From Lithobates sylvaticus (lineage: Eukaryota; Chordata; Amphibia; Anura; Ranidae), in the NCBI GenBank assembly GCA_028564925.1, contig CM053031.1, forward strand, positions 94,453,273-94,517,272: a stretch of DNA of 64,000 nucleotides, read 5' to 3'. The notes beneath the pieces were generated by a model. It saw nothing but the letters and a program-made list of their open reading frames with translations, was not told the DNA's origin and did not search any database. The translations under genes and the position numbers were made by a program. Of this stretch, positions 37,646 to 49,908 are shown one piece after another (positions within the stretch are counted from its first letter, which is position 1; each line of letters begins with the position of its first letter).

Positions 37646-38700
37646 CTATTGCCTGGATGTCCAGCGTCCAAACTGTTGCTGTACATCTTCTTGTAGCACT
37701 CTCTAGTGGTACTAGGATGTGTTCAGAGAGTTTTTGGTAGAGTAGGTACATTTTCAGGCTTGGCTGGCAGCCAGGTCTGGGTGTTGTTTTGATCTGAATT
37801 GGGGAGTGACTCAGTGTAGAGCTGGATGACTCACAGGCAGCATCACCAAGACCTCCCACTTCTTTCCAGAATGTTTTGGTGTCTTCTGGAAAGGAAGGAG
37901 GAGAGAAGAGGAGAGAGAGGTGGAGCTGCCTGGGGTGTTCTGAGGAGCCCTGACCAATCCCCAACTTTGATTGGCAGGGGGCAGGCCTTCTTAAATACCC
38001 AGGGTCATCCCAGCTAGGGAAGGAGTTGGTGACCAGGAGGCACAGAAGGAGCAAGAAAAGGCAGCAGGAGAACAATGCCGGGCAAGTCTCCATGAGTTCC
38101 ACAGAGGCAGCCAAGAGGGCTGGTAATTGACACAGTCAGAAGGACTGGGAGGCACGCCTGAGAGGACTGGGATGGAGAAGTCTGGGATGGGTGTGGAGCC
38201 AGTCAGGAGGATTGTGGTGGCATGGGCAGTGGAAAGAGGCAGCTGTAGCCAGGAGGGCTGGCAGGGTCTGATGTGGTACTGGGCTCAGTAGCCATGTGGA
38301 CAGCTAGCACCAGGACTACTTACATTTTGCTACACAAAAAGGGGCCCGCGGTCCCTGCCTGCAAAGGGCATTTGCCAAGGCCTGGCTGAGTTAGTCAAGC
38401 CTACAAATAAGTTCTAGCTGTTCCAGGAAGTCCAAGCAAGTGATGTACTGGAGGTATTGAGGAGAGATAGTCTGCAAGCAAGTGATGTGCTGGAGAAAAG
38501 AGAAAAGGTGTATATACTGGATTTGTACATAGTCTCAAGTCCCTAAACTGTTTAATAATCAACTTGGCATATCATAATTTCCCTATCCCCATCCAAGTTC
38601 ATCCCCCTCAATAAAAACAAGTGCAAGGACTGTTTCATGCCATTGGATGCTTGAAAAGTTTGTGCATGGCTGGGCAGGGTGACAGATGCAACCCTTACGA
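37646..38700 (+). repeat. Unclassified block, LTR-like layout
   Basis: TTAAATACC near 37990 could be a TATA box and AATAAA near 38611 a polyadenylation signal, a layout seen in LTRs. Local duplications occur: AGCAAGTGATGT at 38434 and 38478, and GGGCTGG/GGACTGGGA repeats at 38120-38260. If it is an LTR it is a solitary fossil. A minus-strand frame at 37635-38114 starts like a signal peptide but lies over this repetitive DNA. Confidence 0.25.
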
Positions 38701-39889
38701 AGGTACTGCAACAATTATGAAGTCTGATGTATTAAAAAATTGAAGCAGCACTTTGCAATAGTGTAGGGCATTTGTCCCTATTTAGGGACCAGTGATGTTA
38801 TTTATTGATCCTTAGTGGCTGGTGGTCTTGTATGAGTAAATTGTAGACAATACATGGGGTGATTTTAATCATTTTTATTAATGATGGGAATGTGGATGTT
38901 TTTCTATACATTTGATATTCTTGGATGATCAACCCAGAGGTAACAGTTGATTTGGTCGTATTCATTATGTACTGGAATTCTGTTTACAGTGCTGGCATTC
39001 CTAGATGTGGGCAGGATGAGCTGCTAAAAAGCTACATATTTAAAGCTATCCATATTTATCGTCACTTTAAATAGTTGGTTTGGACCAAGCTGGTCTTAAC
39101 CAACTATTTGCTTCCCTAAGTGCTCTGGCTCTAAACACTGTATAAAGTGCATGTAGCTTCAGCCACATACAGTACACAGTGCTGTGAGACAGGGACTTCC
39201 CATCTCACACCTGGAATAAAATAAGAGTCAGTCTGAGGATGCTTAGCCATTCACAGGCAGCTTTGTATTCTGAGAAAAATAACCACCGCTCCAGGATGAT
39301 CCCTCAGGGCGAATGCTCCTACTCCTGTTTAGGAGCCCCAGGTGCTGGCTAATAACACAGTAGATTTAGAGAATCAGGAAGAACTCTGGACAGCCGCACA
39401 CCGGGAAAAGATAAAAATTCGATGAATTTATTTAACCACTTCAGCCCCGGACCATTTGGCAGCCAAAGGACCAGAGGTCTTTTTTCAATTTCGCACTGCA
39501 CTACTTTAACTGGTAATTGCGCGGTCATGCAATTTTGTAACCAAACGAAATTTGCGTCCTTTTCTTCCCACAAATAGAGCTTTCTTTTGATGGTATTTGA
39601 TTGCCTCTGTGATTTTTATTTTTTGCGATATAAACGGAAAAAGAGCGAAAATTTTGAAAAAAAAAGAGATTTTCTACTTTTTGTTATAAAAAAAATCTAA
39701 TAAACTCAATTTTAGTCAAACATTTGGGCCAAAATGTATTCAGCCACATGTCTTTAGTAAAAAAAATGCCAATAAGCGTATATTTATTGGTTTGCGCAAA
39801 AGTTATAGCGTCTACAAACTAGAGTACATTTTCTGGAATTTACACCGCTTTTAATTTATGACTGCCTATTTCATTTCTTGAGGTGCTAA

Positions 39890-40985
39890 AATGGCAGAGA
39901 AGTACAAAACCCCCCCAAATGACCCCATTTTGGAAAGTAGACACCCCAAGCTATTTGCTGAGAGGCATGTTGAGCCCATTGAATATTTTTTTTTTTAGTC
40001 CCAAGTGATTGAATAAAGACAAAAATAAAAAAGATTTTTTTTTTTTCAAAAAGTTGTCACTAAATGATATATTGCTCACACATGCCATAGTTATATGTGG
40101 AATTGCACCCCAAAATACATTTTGCTGCTTCTCCTGAGTATGGGGATACCACATGTGTGGGACTTTTTGGGAGCCTAGCCGCGTACGGGGCCCCGAAACC
40201 CAAGCACCACCTTCAGGATTTCTAAGGGTGCAAATTTTTGATTTCACTCCTCACTACCTATCACAGTTTCGAAGGCCATAAAATGCCAAAATAGCACAAA
40301 ACCCCCCCAAATGACCCCATTTTGGAAAGTAGACACCCCAAGCTATTTGTTGAGAGGCATGGTGAGTATTTTACAGCTCTCATTTGTTTTTGAAAATGAA
40401 GAAAGTAAAGAAAAAAAAATTTTTTTTTTCTTTTTTCAATTTTCAAAACTTTGTGACAAAAAGCGACATCTGCAAAATACTCACAATACCTCTCAGCAAA
40501 TAGCTTGGGGTGTCTACTTTCCAAAATGGGGTCATTTTGGGGGGTTTTATGCCATCTGGGCATTCCATGGCCTCCGAAACTGTGATTGGCAGTGAGAAGT
40601 GAAATAAAAAAAATTACACCCTTAGAAAGCCTGAAGGCGGTGATTGGTTTTTGGGGTTCCGTACGCAGCTAGGCTCCCAAAAAGTCCCACACATGTGGTA
40701 TCCCCGTACTCAGGAGAAGCAACAGAATGTATTTTGGGGTGTATTTCTACATATGCCCATGACATGTTTGAGCAATATATCATTTAGTGACAACTTTTTG
40801 TAAAAAAAAAAAAAATATATATATTTTTTTTTTTCATTATTCAATCTCTTGGGACAAAAAAAAAAAATATTTAATGGGCTCAACATTGCTCTCATCAAAT
40901 AGCTTGGGGTGTCTACTTTCCAAAATGGGGTCATTTGGGGGGGGTTTGAACTGTCCTGGCATTTTATGCACAACATTTAGAAGCC
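39890..40985. repeat. Long imperfect palindrome
   Basis: Sequence on the left is met in reverse on the right about a centre near 40430. AAATGACCCCATTTTGGAAA then GTAGACACCCC occurs at about 39917 and 40310, and its complement at about 40510 and 40910. ACATGTGTGGGACTTTTTGG (near 40151) faces CCAAAAAGTCCCACACATGT (near 40677). Arms of over 500 bases. Confidence 0.85.
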
Positions 40986-42196
40986 TATGTCACACGTCAC
41001 CCACTCTTCTAACCACTTGTAGACAAAGCCCTTTCTGACACTTTTTGTTTACATGAAAACATATTTTTTTTTTGCAAGAAAATTACGTTGAACCCCCAAA
41101 CACTATATATAATGTTAAAGCAAAGGCCCTACAGATTAAAATGGTGGGTGTTGCATTTTTTTTTTCCACACAGTATTTGCGCAGCGATTTTTTCAAACGC
41201 ATTTTTTGTGGAAAAAATACACTTTTTTTTATTTTAATGCACTAAAACACACTATATTGCTCAAATTTTTGATGAAATAAAAAATATGATCTTAGGCCGA
41301 GTACATGGATACCAAACACGACATGCTTTAAAATTGCGCACAAACACGCAGTGGCGACAAACTACATACATTTTTAAAAGCCTTTAAAAGCCTTTACATG
41401 ATACCACATTAGATTCACGGAGGAGGTCTACTGCTAAAATTACTGCCCTCGATCTGACCTTCGCGGTGATACCTCACATGCATGGTGCAATTGCTGTTTA
41501 CATATGACGCCAGACCAACGCTTGTGTACGCCTTTGCGCAAGAGAAGGGGGGGCAGGGGTGCTTTTTTTTTTTTTTTTGTTTTTTTTTTTTTTTATTTAT
41601 TTAGCTTTTTTATTTTATTTTTAAACTGTTCCTTCCATTTTTTTTCTTTGTTATGATTTTTATTGTTATCTCAGGGAATGTAAATATCCCCTATGATAGC
41701 AATAGGCAGTGACAGGTACTCTTTTTTTGAAAAAATTGGGGTCTATTAGACCCTAGATCTTTCCTCTGCCCTCAAAGCATCTGACCACACCAAGATTGGT
41801 GTGATAAAATGCTTTCCCAATTTCCCAATGGCGCGGTTTATATCCGGGAGGGGGGACATTCCCTCCCACTGCTTGTAAAAGCAGTCTAGATTCTAATTAC
41901 CCGCTAGAATTGCTTTTACATGAAAGCCGATCACTGGCTGAAAAGAATGATACCAAGATGATACCTAAACCTGCAGGCATCATTCTGGTATAACCATTCA
42001 AAGTCCAGCAACATACTGGACATATATTGTAATCTTTTTTTTTTCATGCAGCCTCTTGGCTGAACGAAAAAAAGAGATTGATTGGTGGGTATGCCCACCA
42101 TTAGAATACCTCCCTTCATCCACCCACTTCTAATGATGGGCATACATGCACCATTTATATATGCCGATGCATGGGGGCATCCTCCCGCAAAAGTTA

Positions 42197-42240
42197 TGCC
42201 GTGTACACACGGTCGGAATTTCGACCGTATGTACGTGGCA
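42197..42240. mobile_element. 44-bp Harbinger-like mini-MITE
   Basis: Flanked by TTA (42194-42196, 42241-42243). TGCCGTGTACACACGGTCGG and its facing half make up almost the whole element, with a core GGAATTTC. It is nearly all terminal repeat, a heavily shortened relative of 31769-32158. Confidence 0.8.
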
Positions 42241-43019
42241 TTAGGAGCCAATCGCTCCTCCCCCCCCTGCTGCCCCCATGCTTCGGCATATATGCTCTTT
42301 TTTTTAACTGTGGTGGTGAAATCACCTCCTACAGTGTTGGAGTCGCGTCTTTATGTATCGTGGGAGCAAACGCTGTTGCTGTCAAGATAAATAAATCCGC
42401 GTTGCAACTGAATGGCGCACCTGAAAACAAAAAAATGCTTAACACTAAAACACAGTAAACAAAATTACATACCTGAAAAGCAAGCATGATAAAACATGAT
42501 AAAACATAATAAAACATTGCAGAATAGAATGGAGTAAAAAAAGAGCAACAATAGAGAGAGAATAGAGTGAGAGAGAGAACAATAAAACGACAACTATTTT
42601 ATTTTTTTTTATTTTTTTGAGATTCACAGGTAAAAAAGCTCCTGACTGAAGCGACTGAATCAAAACGCTACCACAAAAAAACTGTTAGCGATCGCAGGGA
42701 TCAGGCCTGACTCTGCGAACGCTGCAGTTATGTGTGCTTAGTGTTTTGTAAGTGACAGTGATCGATCGATACTGCACTTGGGTGGGCTGGGCTGGGCGGA
42801 GGGGGAAAACGCAGGTGCTAGCAGGTATCTGGGATGATCCCGCTAACAATGCGGTTTTTTTTGGAACCCTAAACTGCTGGGACGCTAGTATAGATCTGAT
42901 CAGATCAGATATTGATCTGTTCAGATACTGTGCCACTAAGGGAGGTGTATGCTTTGTGCGTGGGTGTTTGCGGTACTGGCACTAACCTGGGGCGACGCAG
43001 ACCTTATTTGACCCTAAAA

Positions 43020-44095
43020 CCTAATTGATATCACCCGCCGGGCGATCAGGGGGTTAAACCGTTATTGGGTAATAAATGGCGGGTGCCCTGACAGTATAAA
43101 AAACAAGCTAACTAACCAGCGTCACCCGTAACAGTAATACAAAAAAAAACTGGTTACCTAGCGACACTAATGCAGCGATCAGAAAAACGATCGCTTAGTG
43201 ACACTGGCAAAAGGGGGTGAAAGGGTTAACTAGGGGCAATCAGGGGGTTAAACCTTTATTAGGTAATATATGGGGGTACCTGACGCTATATAAAAACCTG
43301 ACGGGGAACCTAAATAACGAAATAACTAACTGGCTAACCAGCGTCACCAGTGACAGTTATACAGTGATCACTGGTGAAAGGGTTAACTCTAGGGGCAATC
43401 AGGGGGTTAAAACCTTTATTTAGGTTGTAATATGGGGGTACCTGACCTATAAACCTATTTATGAACCTATATAAACATGGCGGTTACCTAAAAAAAAAAA
43501 AATGGTTACCTAGCGACACTAATGCAGCGATCAGAAAAACGATCGCTTAGTGACACTGGCAAAAGGGGGTGAAAGGGTTAACTAGGGGCAATCAGGGGGT
43601 TAAAACCTTTATTAGGTAATATATGGGGGTACCTGACGCTATATAAAAACCTGACAGGGAACCTAAATAACGAAATAACTAACTGGCTAACCAGCGTCAC
43701 CAGTGACAGTTATACAGTGATCACTGGTGAAAGGGTTAACTCTAGGGGCAATCAAGGGGTTAAAACCTTTATTTAGGTTGTAATATGGGGGTACCTGACC
43801 TATAAAACTATTTATGAACCTATATAAACATGGCGGTTACCTAAAAAAAAAAAATGGTTACCTAGCGACAGCAGTGACACTAATACAGCGATCAGAAAAA
43901 CGATCGCTTAGTGACACTGGCAAAAGGGGGTGAAAGGGTTACCTGGGGGGCAATCAAGGGGTTAAACCTTTATTAGGGGGGGGGTAGGGGGCTACCTTGG
44001 ACCTAAAACTAACTGCCCTGACAGTTATTACAGTCACACTGACACTAAATGCAGTGATCAGTAAAAAAATGATCACTGCAATTAGTGACACTGTG
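43020..44095 (+). repeat. 352-bp tandem repeat, about three copies
   Basis: TGGTTACCTAGCGACA begins at 43151, 43503 and 43855, exactly 352 bases apart. Each unit has two related halves, both with GTGAAAGGGTTAACT and GGGGCAATCAGGGGGTTAAA, and each half holds a short hairpin such as CGATC...GATCG or CAGTGATCACTG. A partial, more diverged unit lies on each side. Confidence 0.92.
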
Positions 44096-44521
44096 ACTGG
44101 GGGGGGAGGGGGTGATCTGGGGGGTGATCAGGGGGTGACAGGGGGGTGGAATATGTGCCTAACTGTACTGGTGTCAGTGTACTGTTGTGCACTAACCTTT
44201 ACATGTTCGCCGCTCGGCGTCTCCGGTCACATAGACCGGCGCACCGAGCGTGACATCACTTCCGCCTTCCTGTCTATACAATAGACAGGAAGGGGAAGCT
44301 TTTCATTGGCCAGGAGCGATCGCGAGGGGGTGGCCAGAAACCACTGGCCGTCCCCTCGTCCCGGATCGCTCCTGACACGATCCCGACCGTCCCCGCCGGC
44401 GGAGGGGGGTCCGATCGGACCCCCCAACCGCCGGAAGAATGTCACGTACAGGTACGTGATTCTGCCTGTACGTGCCATTCTGCCGACGTATATATACAGG
44501 GGGCGGTCGGGAAGTGGTTAA

Positions 44522-44713
44522 AAGGCAGGAATCACATCAATCCACAACACGGCAAAGCAGAAAAGGGGGGGCACAAATCTGACACGTTTCTCACTATGCG
44601 TAGTGCTTACTCATGAGCTATGAGTAAGCACTACGCATAGTGCGAAACTCGTCAGTTTGTGCTCCCCCTTTTCTGCTTTGCCGTGTTGTGGATTGATGCG
44701 ATTCCTGCTTTTT
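44522..44713. repeat. Near-perfect hairpin core of the fold-back element
   Basis: The innermost arms are perfect over 23 bases (44592-44614 and 44620-44642), with a five-base GAGCT loop. The outer part continues with few mismatches, for example CCACAACACGGCAAAGCAGA (near 44540) against TCTGCTTTGCCGTGTTGTGG (near 44672). Confidence 0.95.
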
Positions 44714-45115
44714 AAATAAATTCATCAAATTTTTATCTTTTCCCGGTGTGCGGCTGTCCAGAGTTCTTCCTGATTCTCGAAATCAGCTTTGTATTCTGTG
44801 AATACAAAGCTTCTTCTGATTGGCCAAAGCGGGCTAATGACATCACACTCTCCAACTCAGCCAATCAGATGAAGCTTTGTATTCATTCACAGCATACAAA
44901 GCTGCCCATGAATAGCTTAGCGCCATTTAGACCGACCAAGGGAAGTCTCTGTCTCACAGCCGGAATCCAGCACTGTGTACTGTTTTGTAGCTGAAGCTAC
45001 ATACAGTTCATACAGTGCCTAGAGCCGGTGAAGCACTTAGTAAAGGAAATTGTTTGGACCAAACTGGTCCAAATAAACTATTAAAAGTGACAGGAAACAT
45101 GTAGATCGGCTTTAA

Positions 45116-46369
45116 TGTTCCCAGTTGATTTCCATGTCATTATGTCCTCCTACGAAAAATATTATTCATCTATATACATTTCCTCTTACCTTCTCTTCTA
45201 CATTATGTATGTAGGCACAGAGTTGAGAGAACTTGCCCTAATGGGACAACATGGACTCTTGGGATCTCTTCTATGTGAGGTTCCATGAAGTGGAACCACT
45301 GAGCCTCATTGTATGCACATTTGTTGCTTTTTGTATGTACTTCAACATTATATTTAGTCATTGTCATTTTGCTGTAATGCTATGTAACCTGTGCTGGAAA
45401 TGTTAAATAAAGGAATAGAAAAAAATAACCTAGCTCTTAGAAGAGATGGGAGTCAGTGTGTTCTGTCTTTTAATGCCAAAGACCTACTCATAACCAATCA
45501 TGAGCAAGAAAATAGTTGAATAGACTGTATAAGTGCACTGACTCATCAGTATGAAAGTACAAATGTCAAGGTCAATCAACAATGCCATTGTCTTTCTGTG
45601 AATACCTGTGCCTATTTAACCCTCTGCCATCTTTCCAGGTTAACCAATGAATTGGGTATACTTATTCTGCAATCTCCCTGTATAATGGATCACACAGATT
45701 TTAGGGGTATGTGCAAGGAGAATCTAGTATTACATTTTGGGCTGCTAAGATCAATGTTTGCATTTGCAGCTTCCATGTCTTAATCTCTGCACACAGATGC
45801 AAAATTCCTGTTGGATTTCAAGAACACATTTAAATGGCAAAAGAAAAATTTGGGAGGACTATAGGAAGAGCTTGGGTTGTATGCTTTATTCCACTCTGCA
45901 TTTTGTATCAGCACATGATGCTGTAAAGTGAAATATTTAAAAGAAGAGAAGCAGAGAGTGTGAAACTTTGCAGACCATTGCTAATTTGGAACAGAAATGT
46001 CTAACTTATATGAGTAGAAATAAAATCCTGCATGTATTAAATAGCAACTCCAGGTAACTACAAGCATCGTTTAGTGAAGTGCTAGTGTTATATAGGAAAT
46101 ACAGTACTGTGCAAGAGTCTAAGGGCCAGCTTGCAATACTCTGCATGTTTTTGTGGTTTGCCACATGTTGCAAAGCACAGGCCCATTCCGTTCTAGTGGC
46201 CCTCAATATGTGTCTACAGCCAAAAATAAGAACTTGACTTAATTTTTTCCCAAGGCAGCAAACTGCAATGTATGAGTATTCACATCTATAGGCTGTATGC
46301 TGTTGAAGGGTCAGGTGTATGGTTTATCATGTTGACATGCATTGAGGGCCCATCAAAAAGGCATATGGA
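45116..46369. other. Mostly unassigned
   Basis: 45225-45426 ends in AAATAAAGGAATAGAAAAAAA and may be a short LINE tail or a processed 3' end, without a TSD that I can find. No gene. Confidence 0.3.
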
Positions 46370-46717
46370 AAGGTGGGAGGATGACATCACAAGCTCTACC
46401 TCAACTAATCATACCAAGTCTTGCATTCATTCATTCATTCAAAATACAATTCTTCTTGTAAATGGCTGAGCAGCAATCATCCTAACTCAACAGTGGTATG
46501 GGGACTTTCAGGACAATGATGGGAAGCTCTCGTACCACTGTCAGAACACAGTGCTGTATACTGTATGTTGCTGATGCTACATACAGTTTATACATTGCTG
46601 ACAGCAGGTGCTTTTCTTAGGGAAGTAAATAGTATGTTTGGGTCAGCCTGGCCCAAACTATCCCAGCTTGACCCAAACTATTTAAAGTAATAGTAAAACT
46701 GGGGTTAGGCTTTAATG
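46370..46717 (+). mobile_element. Single-armed relative of the fold-back element
   Basis: It follows the right arm of 44760-45111 in the same order: ATGACATCAC, CATTCATTCA, ACAGTGCTGTATACTGTATG, AGCAGGTGC, CCAAACTATTTAAAGT, GGCTTTAA. No inverted partner is present here. Confidence 0.65.
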
Positions 46718-47717
46718 CAAAGTAATGCGAAAGAGCAATAAAGCGGTATTAAACAACTCAAAAGCAAATATTTATTATATTGCAGCTTATGAATTCTTAG
46801 ATGGGATGGCTGCATTCGTTTTCTTTTTTTAGGCTTTTTTTTTCAATTCTTTTATTTAACAAAATAGCGCAGTACAGAATTCACATTCAACAATAGCAAA
46901 AAGGACGAAACCAAGCCAGCAGATGAGGTGATCAAGGTCAATACAACCGACTGCAAAGAAGAACCCAAGTGTCTCACAAACAATGGGGCCCAGTAACCGC
47001 TGCACCTTTTGATGTGTATGGAAGGCCAACATAGGGAGGAAGAAAAAAAAAAAGGAGGGGGGACGACAAAGGAGAGGAAGGGGAGGGGGGGGGGTGGCAG
47101 TAGATGGAGGAAGAAAGCAGGTTAGGGGCTAGAGGAGGGAAAGGGTGGGAGAAGGCTCCAACCCCCCAAACATTCAGGTCCCTTATGACCAGGCAGCCTT
47201 AACTGGCAGTCCTAGTAGAGACAGAGTTTAGTAGGGATGAGTAAGGAGAGTATACAAAACTATGCTAGTAAAACCGTTTTATCCAAAATTTCTCTTGTGT
47301 GCTCCTCTCTGTTGCAAACAAGGCCTCCATCTCTTTCATTTCCTTCACTTTCACCAGCCACACCGTGATCAGGGGTGCTTATTGTTTCCAAAAAATTGGG
47401 ATGCAGCTTTTTGCTGCACTCATAAGTAACAGTGCAATAGAGTGTCTGTAGCTCTTCCCAGAAATATTGTGGAAAGGAAAGGAAAGGAAATAGAAAGCTG
47501 GAGCCCAGGGAATCTCAATCTGAACATTTCTGGGTTACGCGCCTAACTTCGGCGCAACAGTCTCAAACCTTGCACCACGACCAGAACACATTAAGCAGTG
47601 TTCCGGTCTCCTCTCAAAATATCCCAAATTTTTCCATGCATTAGGGGAACAGCCTTTGGATCCGATTGGGGATATAGTACCATCGTGTCAGAGGATTCCT
47701 TATACCTAGCGCATATA

Positions 47718-48776
47718 CAGTGCCTTGAAAAAGTATCGACACCCCCTTTACACATTTTGTCATGTTACAACTAAAAATGTAAATGTACTTTATTGGGATT
47801 TTATGTTATAGACCAACACAAAGTGGCACATAATTGTGAAGTGTAAGGAAAATGATAAACGGTTTTCCAATTTTTTACAAATATGTGAAAAGTGTGGCGT
47901 GCATTTGTATTCAGCAATTACAGCAGCCTTTTTGGGGATGTCTCTCCCCGCTTTGCACATCTAGAGAGTGACACTTTTGCCCATTCTTCTTTGCAAAATA
48001 GCTCAAGCTCTGTCAGATTGGATAGAGAGCGTCTGAACAGCAATTCCCAATTGAATTTAGGTCTGGACTTTGACTGGGCCATTGTAACACATGACTATGC
48101 TTTGATCTAAAGCATCCCATTGTAGCTCTGGATGAATGTTTAGGGTTGTTGTCCTGCTGAAAGGTGAACCTCCAGCCCAGTCTTGTGTCTTTTGCAGACT
48201 CAACTAATTTTCTTCTAAGATTGCCCTGTATTTGGCTCCATCCATCTTCCCATCAACTCTGCTTCCCTGTCCCTGCTGAATAAAAGCATCCCCACAACAT
48301 GATACTGCCAACACCATGTTTCACAGTGGGAATGGTGTGTTTAGGGTGGTGTGCAGTGTTAGTTTTCCGCCACACATAGCATTTTGCTTTGCAGCCAAAA
48401 AAGTTCAATTTTGGTCTCATCTGACCAGAGCACCTTCTTACACATGCTGTATCCACCACATGGCTTCTCAAAAACTGCAAAGATGGCTTTCTTCTTGCCA
48501 CTCTTCCATAAAGGCCAGATTTGTGGAGTGCATGACTAATAGTTGTCCTGTGGACAGATTCTCCCACCTAAGCTTTGGAACTCTGCAGCTCTTCCAGTGT
48601 TACCATGGGCCGCTTGGCTGCTTCTCTGATTAATTTTCTCCTTGCCCGATCTGTAAGTTTAGGTGGATGGCCATGTCTTGTTAGGTTTGCAGTTGTGCCA
48701 TGCTCTTTCCATTTTCAGATTATGGATCGAATAGTGTTCCGTGAGATGTTCAAAGCTTGGTATATTTTAGAACCTT
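47718..48776 (-). mobile_element. Tc1-like element fragment in L1 copy A
   Basis: TA at 47716-47717 and TIR CAGTGCCTTGAAAAAGTATC. Reverse frames give SVHRTTISHALHKSGLYGRV (near 48550) and KHGVGSIMLWGCF (near 48290), so it is the family of 23248-24891. The outermost N-terminal codons and the second TIR are lost at 48776, exactly where L1 sequence is also missing, so one deletion may have removed both. Confidence 0.85.
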
Positions 48777-49545
48777 AAGTGGCAGGCAGTCTGATAGAGG
48801 GCTATGTCTGGTAATGCCATCCCTTCTTGCAATTTTGGGAGTCATAGAATGGATTGTGGAAGATTGGGCAGATTGTGGGACCAAAAGAAAGTTAGAAACA
48901 TCCTGTTGACAGATTTCAGAAGGGTTCTTGGGATGTGGATTGGAGGGGGTACAGTAGTGAAGGCATAATATTCACCTTGATTATGTTGCAACTCCCAAAC
49001 CAAGAGAATGTGCCTTTGTACCAAGGCAGAAGATCCTTTTTAATCACAGAGAGAAGAGGTGAAAAGTTTAGCTCAAATAAGTCATCTTTGTGCCTGGGGA
49101 GATTGTTTCCTTGTAATCTGATATGGGATGAAGCCCATTTATTTGGAAGTACGATAAAGCCCCATATTTGCCTCACTCAGGTGACAAAGAGTGAGAGGGC
49201 AAAGAGAGGGCAAAGAGAGGGCAGCATTGAGTTCCATTCGTGATCTGGCATCGTAGATGATAGCAAGGGCTTTGGTAGTATAGTTCTTAGCTTCATGCAA
49301 AGGTACAACACCAACTTGACCAGTATGTATGTATGTATGATGTCAGGGATGTATGCGATTGGTCTTGCGGCAAGAATCTTAGTGAACAACTTGAGACTGG
49401 TATTAAGGAAGGAGATGAGCCTGTAATTTTGACAGAAGAGAGGATCGTTTCCTTCCTTTGCGATTACCGTTATGTGTGTCTTGAGTGTGTGTCGTAGGAA
49501 TGGGGATCCAGAGCCAATTCTATTATAGGCAGATAGAAAATGTGG

Positions 49546-49562
49546 GGATAAGTATTGTGCAA
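49546..49562 (+). repeat. Target-site duplication, left copy
   Basis: GGATAAGTATTGTGCAA, identical to 58328-58344. It marks the insertion of the plus-strand L1 unit (49563-58327) into L1 copy A. Confidence 0.92.
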
Positions 49563-49908
49563 GGGGGCGTGGCCTGATGCAGCATGGAGTAGGACGTGTG
49601 TGCCTTGAGCTCCGTCCATTACTCCTGTAATACATCATCCTGCACTCTACAAAAATCCAGCATCTACCTGAAGACCTACCTGGGGACTCTCCTCACATCC
49701 TGACTAACCCCCAAAGGCCTTCAGCTGCACAACAGCCTCAACGGGGCTGGCGATCTCCCACGTGGCGCATTCAGGAAAGTCCCTGGCTTCGGCCTACTCC
49801 TGGAGCTGGCGGCCATCTTGGTACACCCGAACCTCTGGCCGGCGCTGTATTCGGGATCACCCCACACAGCATTGGCAACATATATAAAGTCACCCCAGAC
49901 CCCTGAGG

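Larger units (their letters stand above)
39436..44517 (+). mobile_element. 5,082-bp CCACTT-family TTAA element
   Basis: Flanked by TTAA at 39432-39435 and 44518-44521. Ends are CCACTTCAGCCCCGG and GGTCGGGAAGTGG. Taking out the element and one TTAA leaves GATGAATTTATTTAA then AAGGCAGGAATC, which matches the complement of the right fold-back arm. The two ends resemble the one-kb copies at 60464 and 9235, while the middle holds a 1.1-kb palindrome, a 44-bp Harbinger-like MITE and a 352-bp tandem repeat. No transposase frame found, so it is a large non-autonomous member. piggyBac-like or Kolobok-like origin is inferred from TTAA only. Confidence 0.9.
39044..45111. mobile_element. Fold-back TTAA element, split by an insertion
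   Basis: The left arm (39044-39435) and right arm (about 44700-45111) are inverted copies; for instance GACAGCCGCACACCGGGAAA (39389 onward) faces TTTCCCGGTGTGCGGCTGTC. The outer ends lie at TTAA (39040-39043 and 45112-45115). The arms are about 390 bases and the centre is a near-perfect hairpin (44522-44713). A 5,082-bp element sits in the left arm. A single-armed relative lies at 46370-46717. Non-coding. Confidence 0.8.

Noticed and set aside
37635-38114. Minus-strand frame of 159 codons beginning like a signal peptide (leucine-rich)
   Set aside because: It lies over CT/GA-rich, partly repeated DNA and runs into a TTAA-element end; no domain, splice site or family likeness.
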